Below, in pieces: positions 1-5,737 of a stretch of DNA of 10,056 bases. Origin of the DNA: CAZFNQ01 sp964652125 (GTDB lineage: Bacteria > Patescibacteriota > Saccharimonadia > Saccharimonadales > JANWIN01); contig CAZZAE010000036.1 of NCBI GenBank assembly GCA_964652125.1, positions 1 through 10,056 on the forward strand, read 5' to 3'. Both the position numbers and the translations under genes were made by a program. How positions within the stretch are numbered: the stretch's first letter is position 1; each line of letters starts with the position of its first letter. The notes beneath the pieces are model-generated. The model was not told where the DNA came from. It searched no databases and saw only the letters and a program-made list of their open reading frames with translations.

Positions 1-112
1 GCTTTTCCACAATCTTGCATCTTTAGCCAGACAATACTGTAGTTATATTCACACGTACTGAATGTGCGTAATGCGCTACTTCGTGCTACAATAAGTAATA
101 TATAAACTATAC

Positions 113-141
113 TTGACATTAATAAATTATAGTTTTATAAT
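113..141 (+). promoter_or_regulatory. Consensus sigma-70-type promoter of the sigma4/HARE regulator gene
   Basis: TTGACA at 113-118 and TATAAT at 136-141 are both exact consensus hexamers, separated by the optimal 17 bp. Transcription would be expected to start near 147-149. That gives a leader of about 30 nt before the ATG at 180, and would leave an ATG at 150 essentially leaderless. The surroundings are strongly AT-rich. Exact match to both boxes at ideal spacing is seen directly; activity is inferred. Confidence 0.85.
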
Positions 142-167
142 TAATACAAATGAACGATTTAACTGAT

Positions 168-174
168 AGGAAAG
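168..174 (+). promoter_or_regulatory. Shine-Dalgarno site that decides the start at 180
   Basis: AGGAAAG lies 5 nt before the ATG at 180. The in-frame ATG at 150, ten codons earlier, has no purine-rich site and sits at the predicted transcription start. The downstream ATG is therefore the better start. Confidence 0.7.
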
Positions 175-179
175 CAAGT

Positions 180-1233
180 ATGGCTGAACCTAAGACAGCT
201 TCAAAACTCAACATAGAGACCGTAACTGAAGACGTACTTAGCACCATTGAGCGGGATAGAGAGCGTGAAATAATTTCACGTCGTTTTGGTCTGTTTGATC
301 GACGAGAAACTCTCGAGCAAATAGGGGAGTTACTAGGTATAACTCGTGAACGCGTACGACAACTTGAAAAAGCCGTACTAGCTAAACTTAAAACCACTGC
401 TAATCAAAATCTGCCACACATACAAGAAGTTCAATCTGTTATCATTGATCAACTAAAGCAAATGGGTAATGTTGCACGTGTTAGCGATCTTGGCCAAAAG
501 CTTACTAATGACAATAGCCGTATAGATCAAGCTCGAGTGTCTTTCCTAGCTCGACTATCTCCAAAACTTGCTGTTATTGATGAGAATGACTTCTTTAATC
601 ACGCAGTAGGCATAGGCAACGTACACGGAGAAAGGCAAATACGTGATCAAGTTGCTAATATTATCGAAGCCATTAAAAAAATTGGGAAGCCAGTCAGTAT
701 TGATGAGATTGCTGAAGCAGTTAAGGATAGTGANNNNNNNNNNTAGTGACGTCCGCCACGTACAAGCATTAGCCAGTACTTCTAAGCAAATTGCTACACT
801 AAACGGTCGTTGGGGCTTAGTTAAATGGCCAATGGTCAACCCCAAGAACATCCGTGATAAAATCTATGTTATCTTGCACGACAGTGGTAAGCCAATGCAC
901 TTTAATGAAATTTCCAAGGCAATTAAAGATTCCAGTTTCCGTCGCAAGGATGTAACTACTCAAGCAATTCATAACGAACTTATTAAAGACAAACGCTTTG
1001 TACTGATAGGGCGGGGTATATACGCTCTTAAGGAATGGGGTTACGAAAAGGGTACAGTCGCTGACATTATTGCTAAAGTCCTTAAAAAGGCAGGTGAACC
1101 TCTACACCGCGACGAAATTGTTAAACGGGTTCTAAAAAGCCGTCACGTCAAGGAAACCACCATACTTTTGAATCTTCAAGGCAAACAACAGTTCAAGCGA
1201 GTTGCAAAAGCTACCTATTCTTTAGCAGAATAA
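180..1233 (+). CDS. Sigma-70 region 4 HTH protein with C-terminal HARE-type winged-helix repeats (interrupted by an assembly gap)
   Basis: Probable DNA-binding transcription regulator. After collapsing the gap at 734-743 the product has 345 residues. Residues about 14-70 match sigma-factor region 4: an acidic/basic helix with ERDRE and SRRFGL, then a helix-turn-helix with ETLEQIGELLGITRERVRQL at 43-62. There is no region 2 or 3, so it is not a complete sigma factor. Three or four winged-helix modules follow. One, of looser fit, is at about 80-145. Two or three HARE-HTH-like units at about 160-212, 216-282 and 286-345 carry the recurring pattern GKP..I.EI and end in a GRGIYAL-type wing. HARE-HTH is the fold of the Firmicutes RNA polymerase delta subunit, so a role at RNA polymerase or promoters is plausible but inferred. 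It is likely co-transcribed with the next gene, 7 nt downstream. An alternative start at 150 would add ten residues. Family call is confident; the regulon is unknown. Confidence 0.85.
728..749. other. Ten-N assembly gap flanked by an identical 6-bp overlap
   Basis: The Ns occupy 734-743. The six bases before them (728-733) and after them (744-749) are both TAGTGA. As written, the frame shifts and a TAG falls at 744-746. Merging the two copies into one yields codons for Val-Lys-Asp-Ser-Asp-Val-Arg-His and keeps the frame open from 180 to 1233, a total of 1038 coding bases, divisible by three. The gap is probably an unmerged contig overlap, not missing sequence. Confidence 0.85.
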
Positions 1234-1240
1234 ATAAAAC

Positions 1241-1840
1241 ATGAATTATTTGAGGTATCACGGTATTGATCTACCTATTTACCCTGAAGAAGAAGTACTA
1301 CAAAGTAAATCAGAATATCGGAGAGTTTGCGAAGGAGATGCTACTAATTTTACCCGAATTGCTCGTACTTCTGGCCCAACAGAGTCATTAATGTCTAGAC
1401 TTAATCGTGGTGAATGGTATTTTGATAAGATTGGAGAACTATGCAAAATAAAAATAGTCCCTCATACATATGGATTATGTCGGGATACAGATCGATTTAC
1501 GATTGATAGACGTTTTGGTGAGGAAATTTTACCCAAAGGATACCTTCTTGTTGCCAACGTAGCCATTATTAAAAGCGCGGGAGAATTACCAGATAACTTA
1601 TTTTCGAATATAGCTACGGGCGTGAAAAACTATTTTAAAACGATAGCTCCTGACACCGCAAAAAAATATTCTTACAAAGACGTAGGGATTCATCAAATAG
1701 TCTACGGTACAAGAGCAGGAACTGAAGAAGACACAGCGGCATGGCATGTAGATGTTGACTCACTTGTAGGCACCCAGCAAATTATTATTACTGAAATCGA
1801 AGGCAAGGCCTTTACTGAAGCTACAATTACACTTGGATAA
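1241..1840 (+). CDS. Unrecognised 199-residue soluble protein
   Basis: I do not recognise this family. The product is 199 residues, with no signal peptide and no transmembrane segment, and looks cytoplasmic. The N-terminal half is charged, with a GEWYFDKIGEL stretch at 57-67 and Cys at 30, 68 and 80. A hydrophobic strand-like segment (GYLLVANVAIIKSAG) lies at 100-114, and a WHVDVDSLVGTQQ stretch at 168-180 close to the C-terminus. The H-x-D at 169-171 resembles metal-binding pairs in some enzyme families, but no supporting distal ligands are visible. The ATG is 7 nt after the regulator's stop, without a clear Shine-Dalgarno, so expression probably depends on the upstream promoter and translational coupling. 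Part of the C-terminus (LVGTQQI) is echoed out of context about 110 bp downstream, suggesting past duplication or 3'-end replacement. Function unknown. Confidence 0.7.
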   Translation: MNYLRYHGIDLPIYPEEEVLQSKSEYRRVCEGDATNFTRIARTSGPTESLMSRLNRGEWYFDKIGELCKIKIVPHTYGLCRDTDRFTIDRRFGEEILPKGYLLVANVAIIKSAGELPDNLFSNIATGVKNYFKTIAPDTAKKYSYKDVGIHQIVYGTRAGTEEDTAAWHVDVDSLVGTQQIIITEIEGKAFTEATITLG

Positions 1841-1872
1841 TTTCTTATTGTACAAATTACGAACATTGTTAG

Positions 1873-1956
1873 TTAAACGCTTTAGTAGGGACACAACAAA
1901 TAGGCATAGTATCACCAGAAGTAGTGGAGAAGTTATCAAAACAAAAAAATAAATAA
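1873..1956 (+). pseudogene. Possible decayed C-terminal remnant paralogous to the 1241-1840 protein
   Basis: This frame begins just after a TAG at 1870-1872 and ends at TAA 1954-1956. It reads LNALVGTQQIGIVSPEVVEK then LSKQKNK. The start resembles VDSLVGTQQIII at residues 172-183 of the upstream protein: LVGTQQI is identical and flanking positions are conservative. The DNA differs at many third positions, so this is not a recent duplication. There is no start codon or ribosome binding site. It may be the leftover end of a lost paralog or the original 3' end of the upstream gene, displaced. The match is short and could be fortuitous. Confidence 0.4.
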
Positions 1957-1987
1957 TAAATATATATTAAAAAGTATTGAGAGGAAG

Positions 1988-2119
1988 ATGGTAGAGAACA
2001 CCAAACAACATATAGACATGACGTCGCACAATGTATATTTTGCGACTCGTTATTATCTATTACAGATGATTACCATTACCTCTGCTGTAGGGGAGTTTTT
2101 TGTCTATTACGCTATTTAA
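1988..2119 (+). CDS. Possible small protein, 43 residues (doubtful)
   Basis: An ATG at 1988 opens a 43-residue frame ending at TAA 2117-2119. Residues 12-43 are rich in aromatic and hydrophobic side chains, with YFATRYYLLQMITIT at about 17-31, and could form an amphipathic or short membrane-seeking helix. An AGGA at 1982-1985 precedes the ATG but is only 2 nt away, closer than usual. The frame overlaps a near-perfect DNA dyad, which is an alternative explanation for constraint here. I recognise no family. It is more likely non-coding or a remnant than a real gene. Confidence 0.2.
   Translation: MVENTKQHIDMTSHNVYFATRYYLLQMITITSAVGEFFVYYAI
2021..2048. repeat. dif-like 28-bp dyad (11-6-11 geometry)
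   Basis: Arms GTCGCACAA (2023-2031) and TTTTGCGAC (2038-2046) are inverted complements except for one position, around the hexamer TGTATA (2032-2037). As remembered, the E. coli dif site has the same central hexamer with 11-bp arms. Aligned over 28 bp I count 17 identities, including the ten bases AATGTATATT. The left arm resembles a XerC arm. The right arm is a poor XerD arm and looks more like a second, inverted XerC-type arm. A convergent intergenic position suits a terminus-type recombination site. A plain operator or chance dyad remains possible. Confidence 0.35.
2079..2101 (+). terminator. Weak candidate terminator for the plus-strand genes
   Basis: CTCT (2080-2083) can pair with GGAG (2092-2095), including one G-U pair, across an 8-nt loop, and six Ts follow at 2096-2101. 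The stem is only 4 bp, so this would be a poor intrinsic terminator. It is listed because it is the only hairpin followed directly by a T-run downstream of the plus-strand genes. Confidence 0.25.
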
Positions 2120-2138
2120 GTCTTAATTCTTAGCGTAA
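2107..2138. repeat. Perfect 8-bp inverted repeat
   Basis: TTACGCTA (2107-2114) and TAGCGTAA (2131-2138) are exact inverted complements around a 16-nt spacer. The hairpin overlaps the stop codon of the doubtful 43-codon ORF. No T-run follows on either strand. Confidence 0.6.
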
Positions 2139-2154
2139 CCCTGCACTTAATTAT

Positions 2155-2198
2155 ATGTTAGCAATTGGCCATTGTCTTATCTATGGATTAGCTAACAT
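2155..2198. repeat. Composite inverted repeat with nested stem
   Basis: ATGTTAGC (2155-2162) and GCTAACAT (2191-2198) pair perfectly. Inside, AAT (2163-2165) can pair with ATT (2187-2189) and CCAT (2169-2172) with ATGG (2183-2186), giving a bulged hairpin of about 15 base pairs with a 10-nt apical loop. No U-tract follows on either strand, so it is not a standard terminator. Confidence 0.6.
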
Positions 2199-2200
2199 TT

Positions 2201-2220
2201 AAATAACTTTCACGTTATTT
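2201..2220. repeat. Perfect 7-bp inverted repeat
   Basis: AAATAAC (2201-2207) and GTTATTT (2214-2220) are exact inverted complements around a 6-nt loop. The element begins 2 bp after the preceding composite repeat and ends 6 bp before the DnaA-box consensus. It is AT-rich, so the RNA hairpin would be weak. Confidence 0.5.
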
Positions 2221-2226
2221 CACGAC

Positions 2227-2235
2227 TTATCCACA
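2227..2235 (+). promoter_or_regulatory. Exact DnaA-box consensus
   Basis: TTATCCACA matches the strict DnaA-box consensus at all nine positions. It sits beside a run of inverted repeats and next to an AT-rich tract (about 2246-2350). Weaker same-orientation TTATC motifs occur at 1933, 2053 and 2177. A single strict box is not enough to call an origin; it may be a regulatory or titration site, or chance. Confidence 0.4.
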
Positions 2236-2352
2236 GATGGTATTTGATTTTTCGCTATTTTGTTTTTTTATAATCATTCCCCCACTCATACCCTTTTATA
2301 CGTATATTTGACTTTTTAGTATTATGATATATAAATATTGTTTTTATTCCAA

Positions 2353-2367
2353 CAGTACTGTGTACTG
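2353..2367. repeat. Short perfect palindrome downstream of the ftsQ-like gene
   Basis: CAGTAC (2353-2358) and GTACTG (2362-2367) are exact inverted complements around 3 nt, lying 42 bp beyond the stop of the minus-strand cluster. No T-run follows on the minus strand, so terminator activity is doubtful. It could be an mRNA 3'-end stabilising hairpin. Confidence 0.35.
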
Positions 2368-2408
2368 CAATATGAACAATTTGCGAACTATAAGGGGAGA
2401 GTGGAGTA

Positions 2409-3323
2409 CTATCTGTAATATACACGTCCTTCAACCCTGACATCAAAATATGATTGAGGACTCTGTCGCAATTTATCTAGGTGGGCACTAGTCGCTAAGA
2501 AGGCACCCACCTGCTCTTTCGCATCTGATTGCATATTCATTTTAATGAAGTATGGTTGACCCTTTATGCGAACATCAAGTTCACTTGCTACCGCTGGCAA
2601 AGTTAATGAATCTACAATACGTTTCTGCGCTCTTAACTGCCCATATACAGTGGTGATAAAGTTAATATCATTCGCCGGTAATGCCCCTCGTCCCAAATTA
2701 ACAGATAGGTCACTATTATCGATAACAGTCGGTAAGTTTAGTTTAGTAATATTAGCCGCTTGATAAGTCTTAATAATTGCCACACCTCTGTTATTTAATA
2801 CGAAAGAACCGTTATTTGCATTTAAAATAAGTGCTGGCTGGCTGGGAATAATATAGATGATTGGCTGATGACCAATCAATGGCAAGGTTATTGATACACT
2901 ATCCAGTTCCGGAAATTGGTTTTGCATGTCTTGTGTAATGCCTGAGACATTAACAGTAATTTTATTGCTATTAAATATAGAACGATTAAAAAGTTTATGC
3001 GCTGCGTTTTGATAAGTGTTAATATTCTGTAAAAATATATTATCGTTGTTCGCTGGCTGAATAATTTTTGGATTCGAGTTTAAACCAATGCTATATATAA
3101 TGCTTATAGCAATTGCCATTATAGCTAGTGTTGTTGGTAGATTATGTATCCATCTAGGTAACCTTGGTGGTTTTGAGTCTATCCTTCCAGCTTTGTTTAT
3201 CCGCCTGCTTCCGGATTCTTGGGATTGAGCGCGATTTGAATAATAGGAATAAACTGGTCCGGATTTCTGTCTTTCTCTTGATGGACTTCGTCGTGAACGT
3301 TTCTTAGCTTTTAATCTAAACAT
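2409..3323 (-). CDS. ftsQ: FtsQ/DivIB-like cell division protein
   Basis: Bitopic division protein expected to bridge FtsL and the FtsWI synthase. The 304-residue product has a basic, Ser/Arg-rich cytoplasmic tail (1-60), one membrane helix at about 62-80 (LPTTLAIMAIAISIIYSIG), and an extracytoplasmic domain. The region about 90-165 fits a POTRA-type domain, with QFPELDSVSITLPLIGHQP at 136-154 matching the family's typical 'P.v.s..v....P..l.i.v.e..P' pattern. GSFVLNNRGVAI follows at 172-183, and the C-terminus YFDVRVEGRVYYR at 292-304 resembles the usual 'idlR.pgr.yv' ending. Start choice is supported by AGGA 8 nt upstream, embedded in the murG stop region. It is the last gene of the cluster; ftsA and ftsZ do not follow. 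Divergent from model FtsQ, but topology, motifs and context agree. Confidence 0.8.
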   Translation of the reverse strand: MFRLKAKKRSRRSPSRERQKSGPVYSYYSNRAQSQESGSRRINKAGRIDSKPPRLPRWIHNLPTTLAIMAIAISIIYSIGLNSNPKIIQPANNDNIFLQNINTYQNAAHKLFNRSIFNSNKITVNVSGITQDMQNQFPELDSVSITLPLIGHQPIIYIIPSQPALILNANNGSFVLNNRGVAIIKTYQAANITKLNLPTVIDNSDLSVNLGRGALPANDINFITTVYGQLRAQKRIVDSLTLPAVASELDVRIKGQPYFIKMNMQSDAKEQVGAFLATSAHLDKLRQSPQSYFDVRVEGRVYYR

Positions 3324-3333
3324 CTAGCTTATC

Positions 3334-4551
3334 CTAGCCTATAATATCCAGTAATAACTCAGCTAGTTCTTTGGCTGCCCTCGGACGAGCAAACTGTCCT
3401 AACTGACTACCTAATTGATGACGCAATTCTGGTTTATCTAATAATTCCTGTATGGCTGTTATTAAGTGTTCAGGTTTTGATGATAAATCTTTATCTCTAA
3501 CGATTACTGCAGCCTTTTGGTCAGTCAAGTATTGAGCATTTTTCAGTTGGTGGCCACCAGTTAGCTGAGGATTGGGTATAATCACACAAGCCTTGTGCTG
3601 GGCAGCAAACTCAGCTATGTTTGTTGCCCCTGCCCTTGTAATTACTATATCGGCAGCGCCACTATTAATATATAAATCTCCAACAAAAAATCCTTTGGTA
3701 ATCACTCGCGTGCGTTCAGCAGGATCTGACAATTGTTGATTATAGACTTTATACATACTTGATTCGTGATCAGGCCCAGTTGCATGAATAATAATTAAGT
3801 TTGGATTAGCCGTCAGCAAAGTGGAAGAGGCTTTTGCCACAGCTTCGTTCAAACGTTGTGCACCCATGCCACCGCCAGTTACGAACAGAATTTTAGAACT
3901 GAGCTTTAGGCCAAGTCGTTTTTTGTATGATGATTGTAATTCCTGATTGACGGGACGGAATTTGGAACTTATAGGAACACCTACTGTAAAAGTTTTTTGA
4001 GCTGGATATTTATATACTTCTTTTGGAAGAGCTACAGCATGTGCATCTGCCCATCGACTAATAATTCGGTTCGCCAGCCCAGGTAATGCATCTGAATCAT
4101 GGGTAATGTATGGTATTTTTTGCATTGCCGCCGCTAAACCAACTGGTACTCCCACATAACCACCTTTTATGAATATTACTGCTGGTTTTAGCTTTTTAAG
4201 CAGAAAGTAACTTTGCCAAATGCCGATAAATAAATAGAAAAAATCACGAAAGTTTTTCAACCAAGTTTTAAGGTCAAAAAGTTGTTTAATGCCCTCCCCG
4301 TGATAACGCCTAAACTTACCTGCTCTCACACTAAAAACATCATCAATACTAGCGTGTTGACTTGGAATATCTTTAAGTTTGTCGCCCGTTTGACCAATAA
4401 AAACTAAGTGAGATTGAGGTTGAAGTTTTTTAAGCTCTTCCGCAACTACAAGTGCAGGCGTAATGTGTCCACCAGATCCACCACCAGCTAATACTATTGT
4501 TAGTTTTTTAGCCACTGGGGGCACGATATTCAACTGTTTGCTTGAGACCAT
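3334..4551 (-). CDS. murG: UDP-N-acetylglucosamine:MurNAc-pentapeptide-PP-undecaprenol GlcNAc transferase (MurG)
   Basis: Peripheral inner-leaflet GT-B glycosyltransferase that converts lipid I to lipid II. The 405-residue product has the N-terminal glycine-rich loop LAGGGSGGHITPA (21-33), then KGGYVGVP (129-136), HDSDALPGLANR (151-162) and, in the C-terminal UDP-GlcNAc-binding domain, VTGGGMGAQRLNEAV (224-238), TRAGATNIAEFAA (305-317) and GGHQLKNAQYL (332-342). Several motifs differ from the textbook forms: HDSD where HEQN is usual, and PNPQLTGGHQ where a 'P.p.a..dHQ' stretch is usual. The annotated ATG makes a 44-nt overlap with ftsW. A GTG at 4515-4513 (Val13) would give the more typical short N-terminus and an 8-nt overlap. 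Neither start has a strong Shine-Dalgarno. Identity is secure; the start is not. Confidence 0.93.
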   Translation of the reverse strand: MVSSKQLNIVPPVAKKLTIVLAGGGSGGHITPALVVAEELKKLQPQSHLVFIGQTGDKLKDIPSQHASIDDVFSVRAGKFRRYHGEGIKQLFDLKTWLKNFRDFFYLFIGIWQSYFLLKKLKPAVIFIKGGYVGVPVGLAAAMQKIPYITHDSDALPGLANRIISRWADAHAVALPKEVYKYPAQKTFTVGVPISSKFRPVNQELQSSYKKRLGLKLSSKILFVTGGGMGAQRLNEAVAKASSTLLTANPNLIIIHATGPDHESSMYKVYNQQLSDPAERTRVITKGFFVGDLYINSGAADIVITRAGATNIAEFAAQHKACVIIPNPQLTGGHQLKNAQYLTDQKAAVIVRDKDLSSKPEHLITAIQELLDKPELRHQLGSQLGQFARPRAAKELAELLLDIIG

Positions 4552-5737
4552 ATTGTTTTCCGTTTACGCGTTCGTTCTCTTTGATAACACTATAGGTAGT
4601 ATACCTTGAAATCTGGAAGACAATCCCGACTGCCGCAGTTACAAATAGCACGCTGGTACCACCATAACTGATAAACGGAAGAGTAATGCCCTTAAGTGGT
4701 AAAAGTCCAATCATGGCACCGATATTAATAATAGCCTGAGTGCTTAGCCAGGCTAAAATTCCAGTTACCAAAAGTCGACTGTAATTATCTGGAGCCCTTT
4801 CCATAATTGACTTTAGCCGAGCAAAAAAGGCTATAAATAATCCGATTAATACGCTAACACCCAAAAAGCCAAATTGTTCGGCAAATATTGCGAAAATTGA
4901 ATCGTTTGCTGCTTCAGGCAAATATCCGTTGGCTTGTATACCGTGACCTAACCCTTTTCCGAATATTCCCCCCGAACCTACCGTAATTAATGCCTGGCAA
5001 GATTGATAGCCAGTGTTTAAGCAGTCTTGTGCTGGGTGAAGAAAAGTTGATAACCTAGCTCTTCGGTATGAAAAAGGTAAAATCAGTAGCACGGTTGCAA
5101 TAACTAAAACTCCACCTGCCATTAAAATTCTTTTTAGTGGTAATCCGGCAATAAACCCCATTGATATCATAATTAGAACCAGTACTCCAGTGGATCCCAA
5201 GTCTTTTTGACCTAAACCAACAACAATACCTACAAGAATGATAGCTATTAACAATGGCTTAAGGGTCTCGTTACTATCTTGAATTTGGCCACTTCGTATT
5301 CGATCACTCAAAAAACCTGCTAACCAAATTAGTACTGCTAATTTGATGAGTTCTGCTGCTTGAAACGAAAAGCCACCAATTTGAATCCAGCGGTAAGCAC
5401 CGTTAACTTGCTCTCCAAAAAGCCTAACCGCCAGAGCGGCCACGCCAGCACTAATTAATAAGGGAGTTTCAAATCGTCGCCACCAGCTAATTGGCAGATT
5501 GGCTACAGCAACAAAAGCCACAACGCCTAAAGCTATAGCTATTAACTGTTTAGAAACATAATAATTAGTGCTGACATGACCCTGAGCGCTTAGCGCTGGA
5601 CTTATTGCGTAAACGACTATTAAGCCCATAGCCAGTAATATTATGCTAAGTATAATTAACCAATAATCCGGACGATGACGACGTTGATGAATTTGGCCAA
5701 AGCCGGACGGACGCCTGGCCCTTGACGATATGCTCAT
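4508..5737 (-). CDS. ftsW: Lipid II polymerase FtsW (SEDS family)
   Basis: Integral-membrane peptidoglycan glycosyltransferase of the divisome, acting with the class B PBP encoded two genes upstream. The 409-residue product has a basic cytoplasmic N-terminus (RARRP, HQRRHRP) and about ten hydrophobic segments. SEDS signatures are NGAYRWIQIGGFSFQAAEL (112-130), GQKDLGSTGVLV (176-187) with Asp179 at the position of the family's essential Asp, GYQSCQALITVGSGG (243-257), NDSIFAIFAEQFGFLG (278-293) and LPLKGITLPFISYGGTSVL (346-364). GYQSCQAL and ITLPFISYGGTS favour FtsW over RodA. Its ATG overlaps the mraY TGA by four bases (ATGA), indicating translational coupling. Its 3' end overlaps murG. Length is normal for the family. 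Confidence 0.95.
   Translation of the reverse strand: MSISSRARRPSGFGQIHQRRHRPDYWLIILSIILLAMGLIVVYAISPALSAQGHVSTNYYVSKQLIAIALGVVAFVAVANLPISWWRRFETPLLISAGVAALAVRLFGEQVNGAYRWIQIGGFSFQAAELIKLAVLIWLAGFLSDRIRSGQIQDSNETLKPLLIAIILVGIVVGLGQKDLGSTGVLVLIMISMGFIAGLPLKRILMAGGVLVIATVLLILPFSYRRARLSTFLHPAQDCLNTGYQSCQALITVGSGGIFGKGLGHGIQANGYLPEAANDSIFAIFAEQFGFLGVSVLIGLFIAFFARLKSIMERAPDNYSRLLVTGILAWLSTQAIINIGAMIGLLPLKGITLPFISYGGTSVLFVTAAVGIVFQISRYTTYSVIKENERVNGKQYGLKQTVEYRAPSG

Larger units (their letters stand above)
1841..2408. other. Convergent gene-poor region rich in inverted repeats
   Basis: Plus-strand genes end at 1840 and the minus-strand cluster ends at 2409, so both transcription units run into this interval. 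It contains no confident gene. Seen directly: a degraded echo of the upstream C-terminus (1873-1956), a possible 43-codon ORF (1988-2119), a dif-like dyad (2021-2048), inverted repeats at 2107-2138, 2155-2198, 2201-2220 and 2353-2367, an exact DnaA-box consensus (2227-2235), and an AT-rich tract at about 2246-2350. No strong hairpin-plus-U-run terminator is evident for either side. Confidence 0.7.

Noticed and set aside
3..53. Additional DnaA-like sites at 3-11 (TTTTCCACA) and 45-53 (one mismatch to a relaxed consensus)
   Set aside because: Relaxed matches are common in AT-rich DNA, and the upstream context lies outside the window.
728..749. A genuine frameshift or two separate overlapping genes at the gap
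   Set aside because: The identical six-base flanks and the in-frame merged product explain it more simply as an assembly artefact.
1745..1840. 2-oxoglutarate/Fe(II) oxygenase active site suggested by H-x-D at residues 169-171
   Set aside because: The second His and the Arg expected further downstream are absent and the protein ends 28 residues later. The motif alone is too weak.
1841..2408. Chromosomal replication origin
   Set aside because: Only one strict DnaA box is present, flanking genes converge, and no dnaA, dnaN or similar marker gene is nearby. Kept only as a DnaA-box observation.
2255..2446. 63-codon minus-strand frame overlapping the end of the ftsQ-like gene
   Set aside because: It begins inside ftsQ in another frame, has no recognisable domain or ribosome site, and its tail runs through low-complexity AT-rich DNA.
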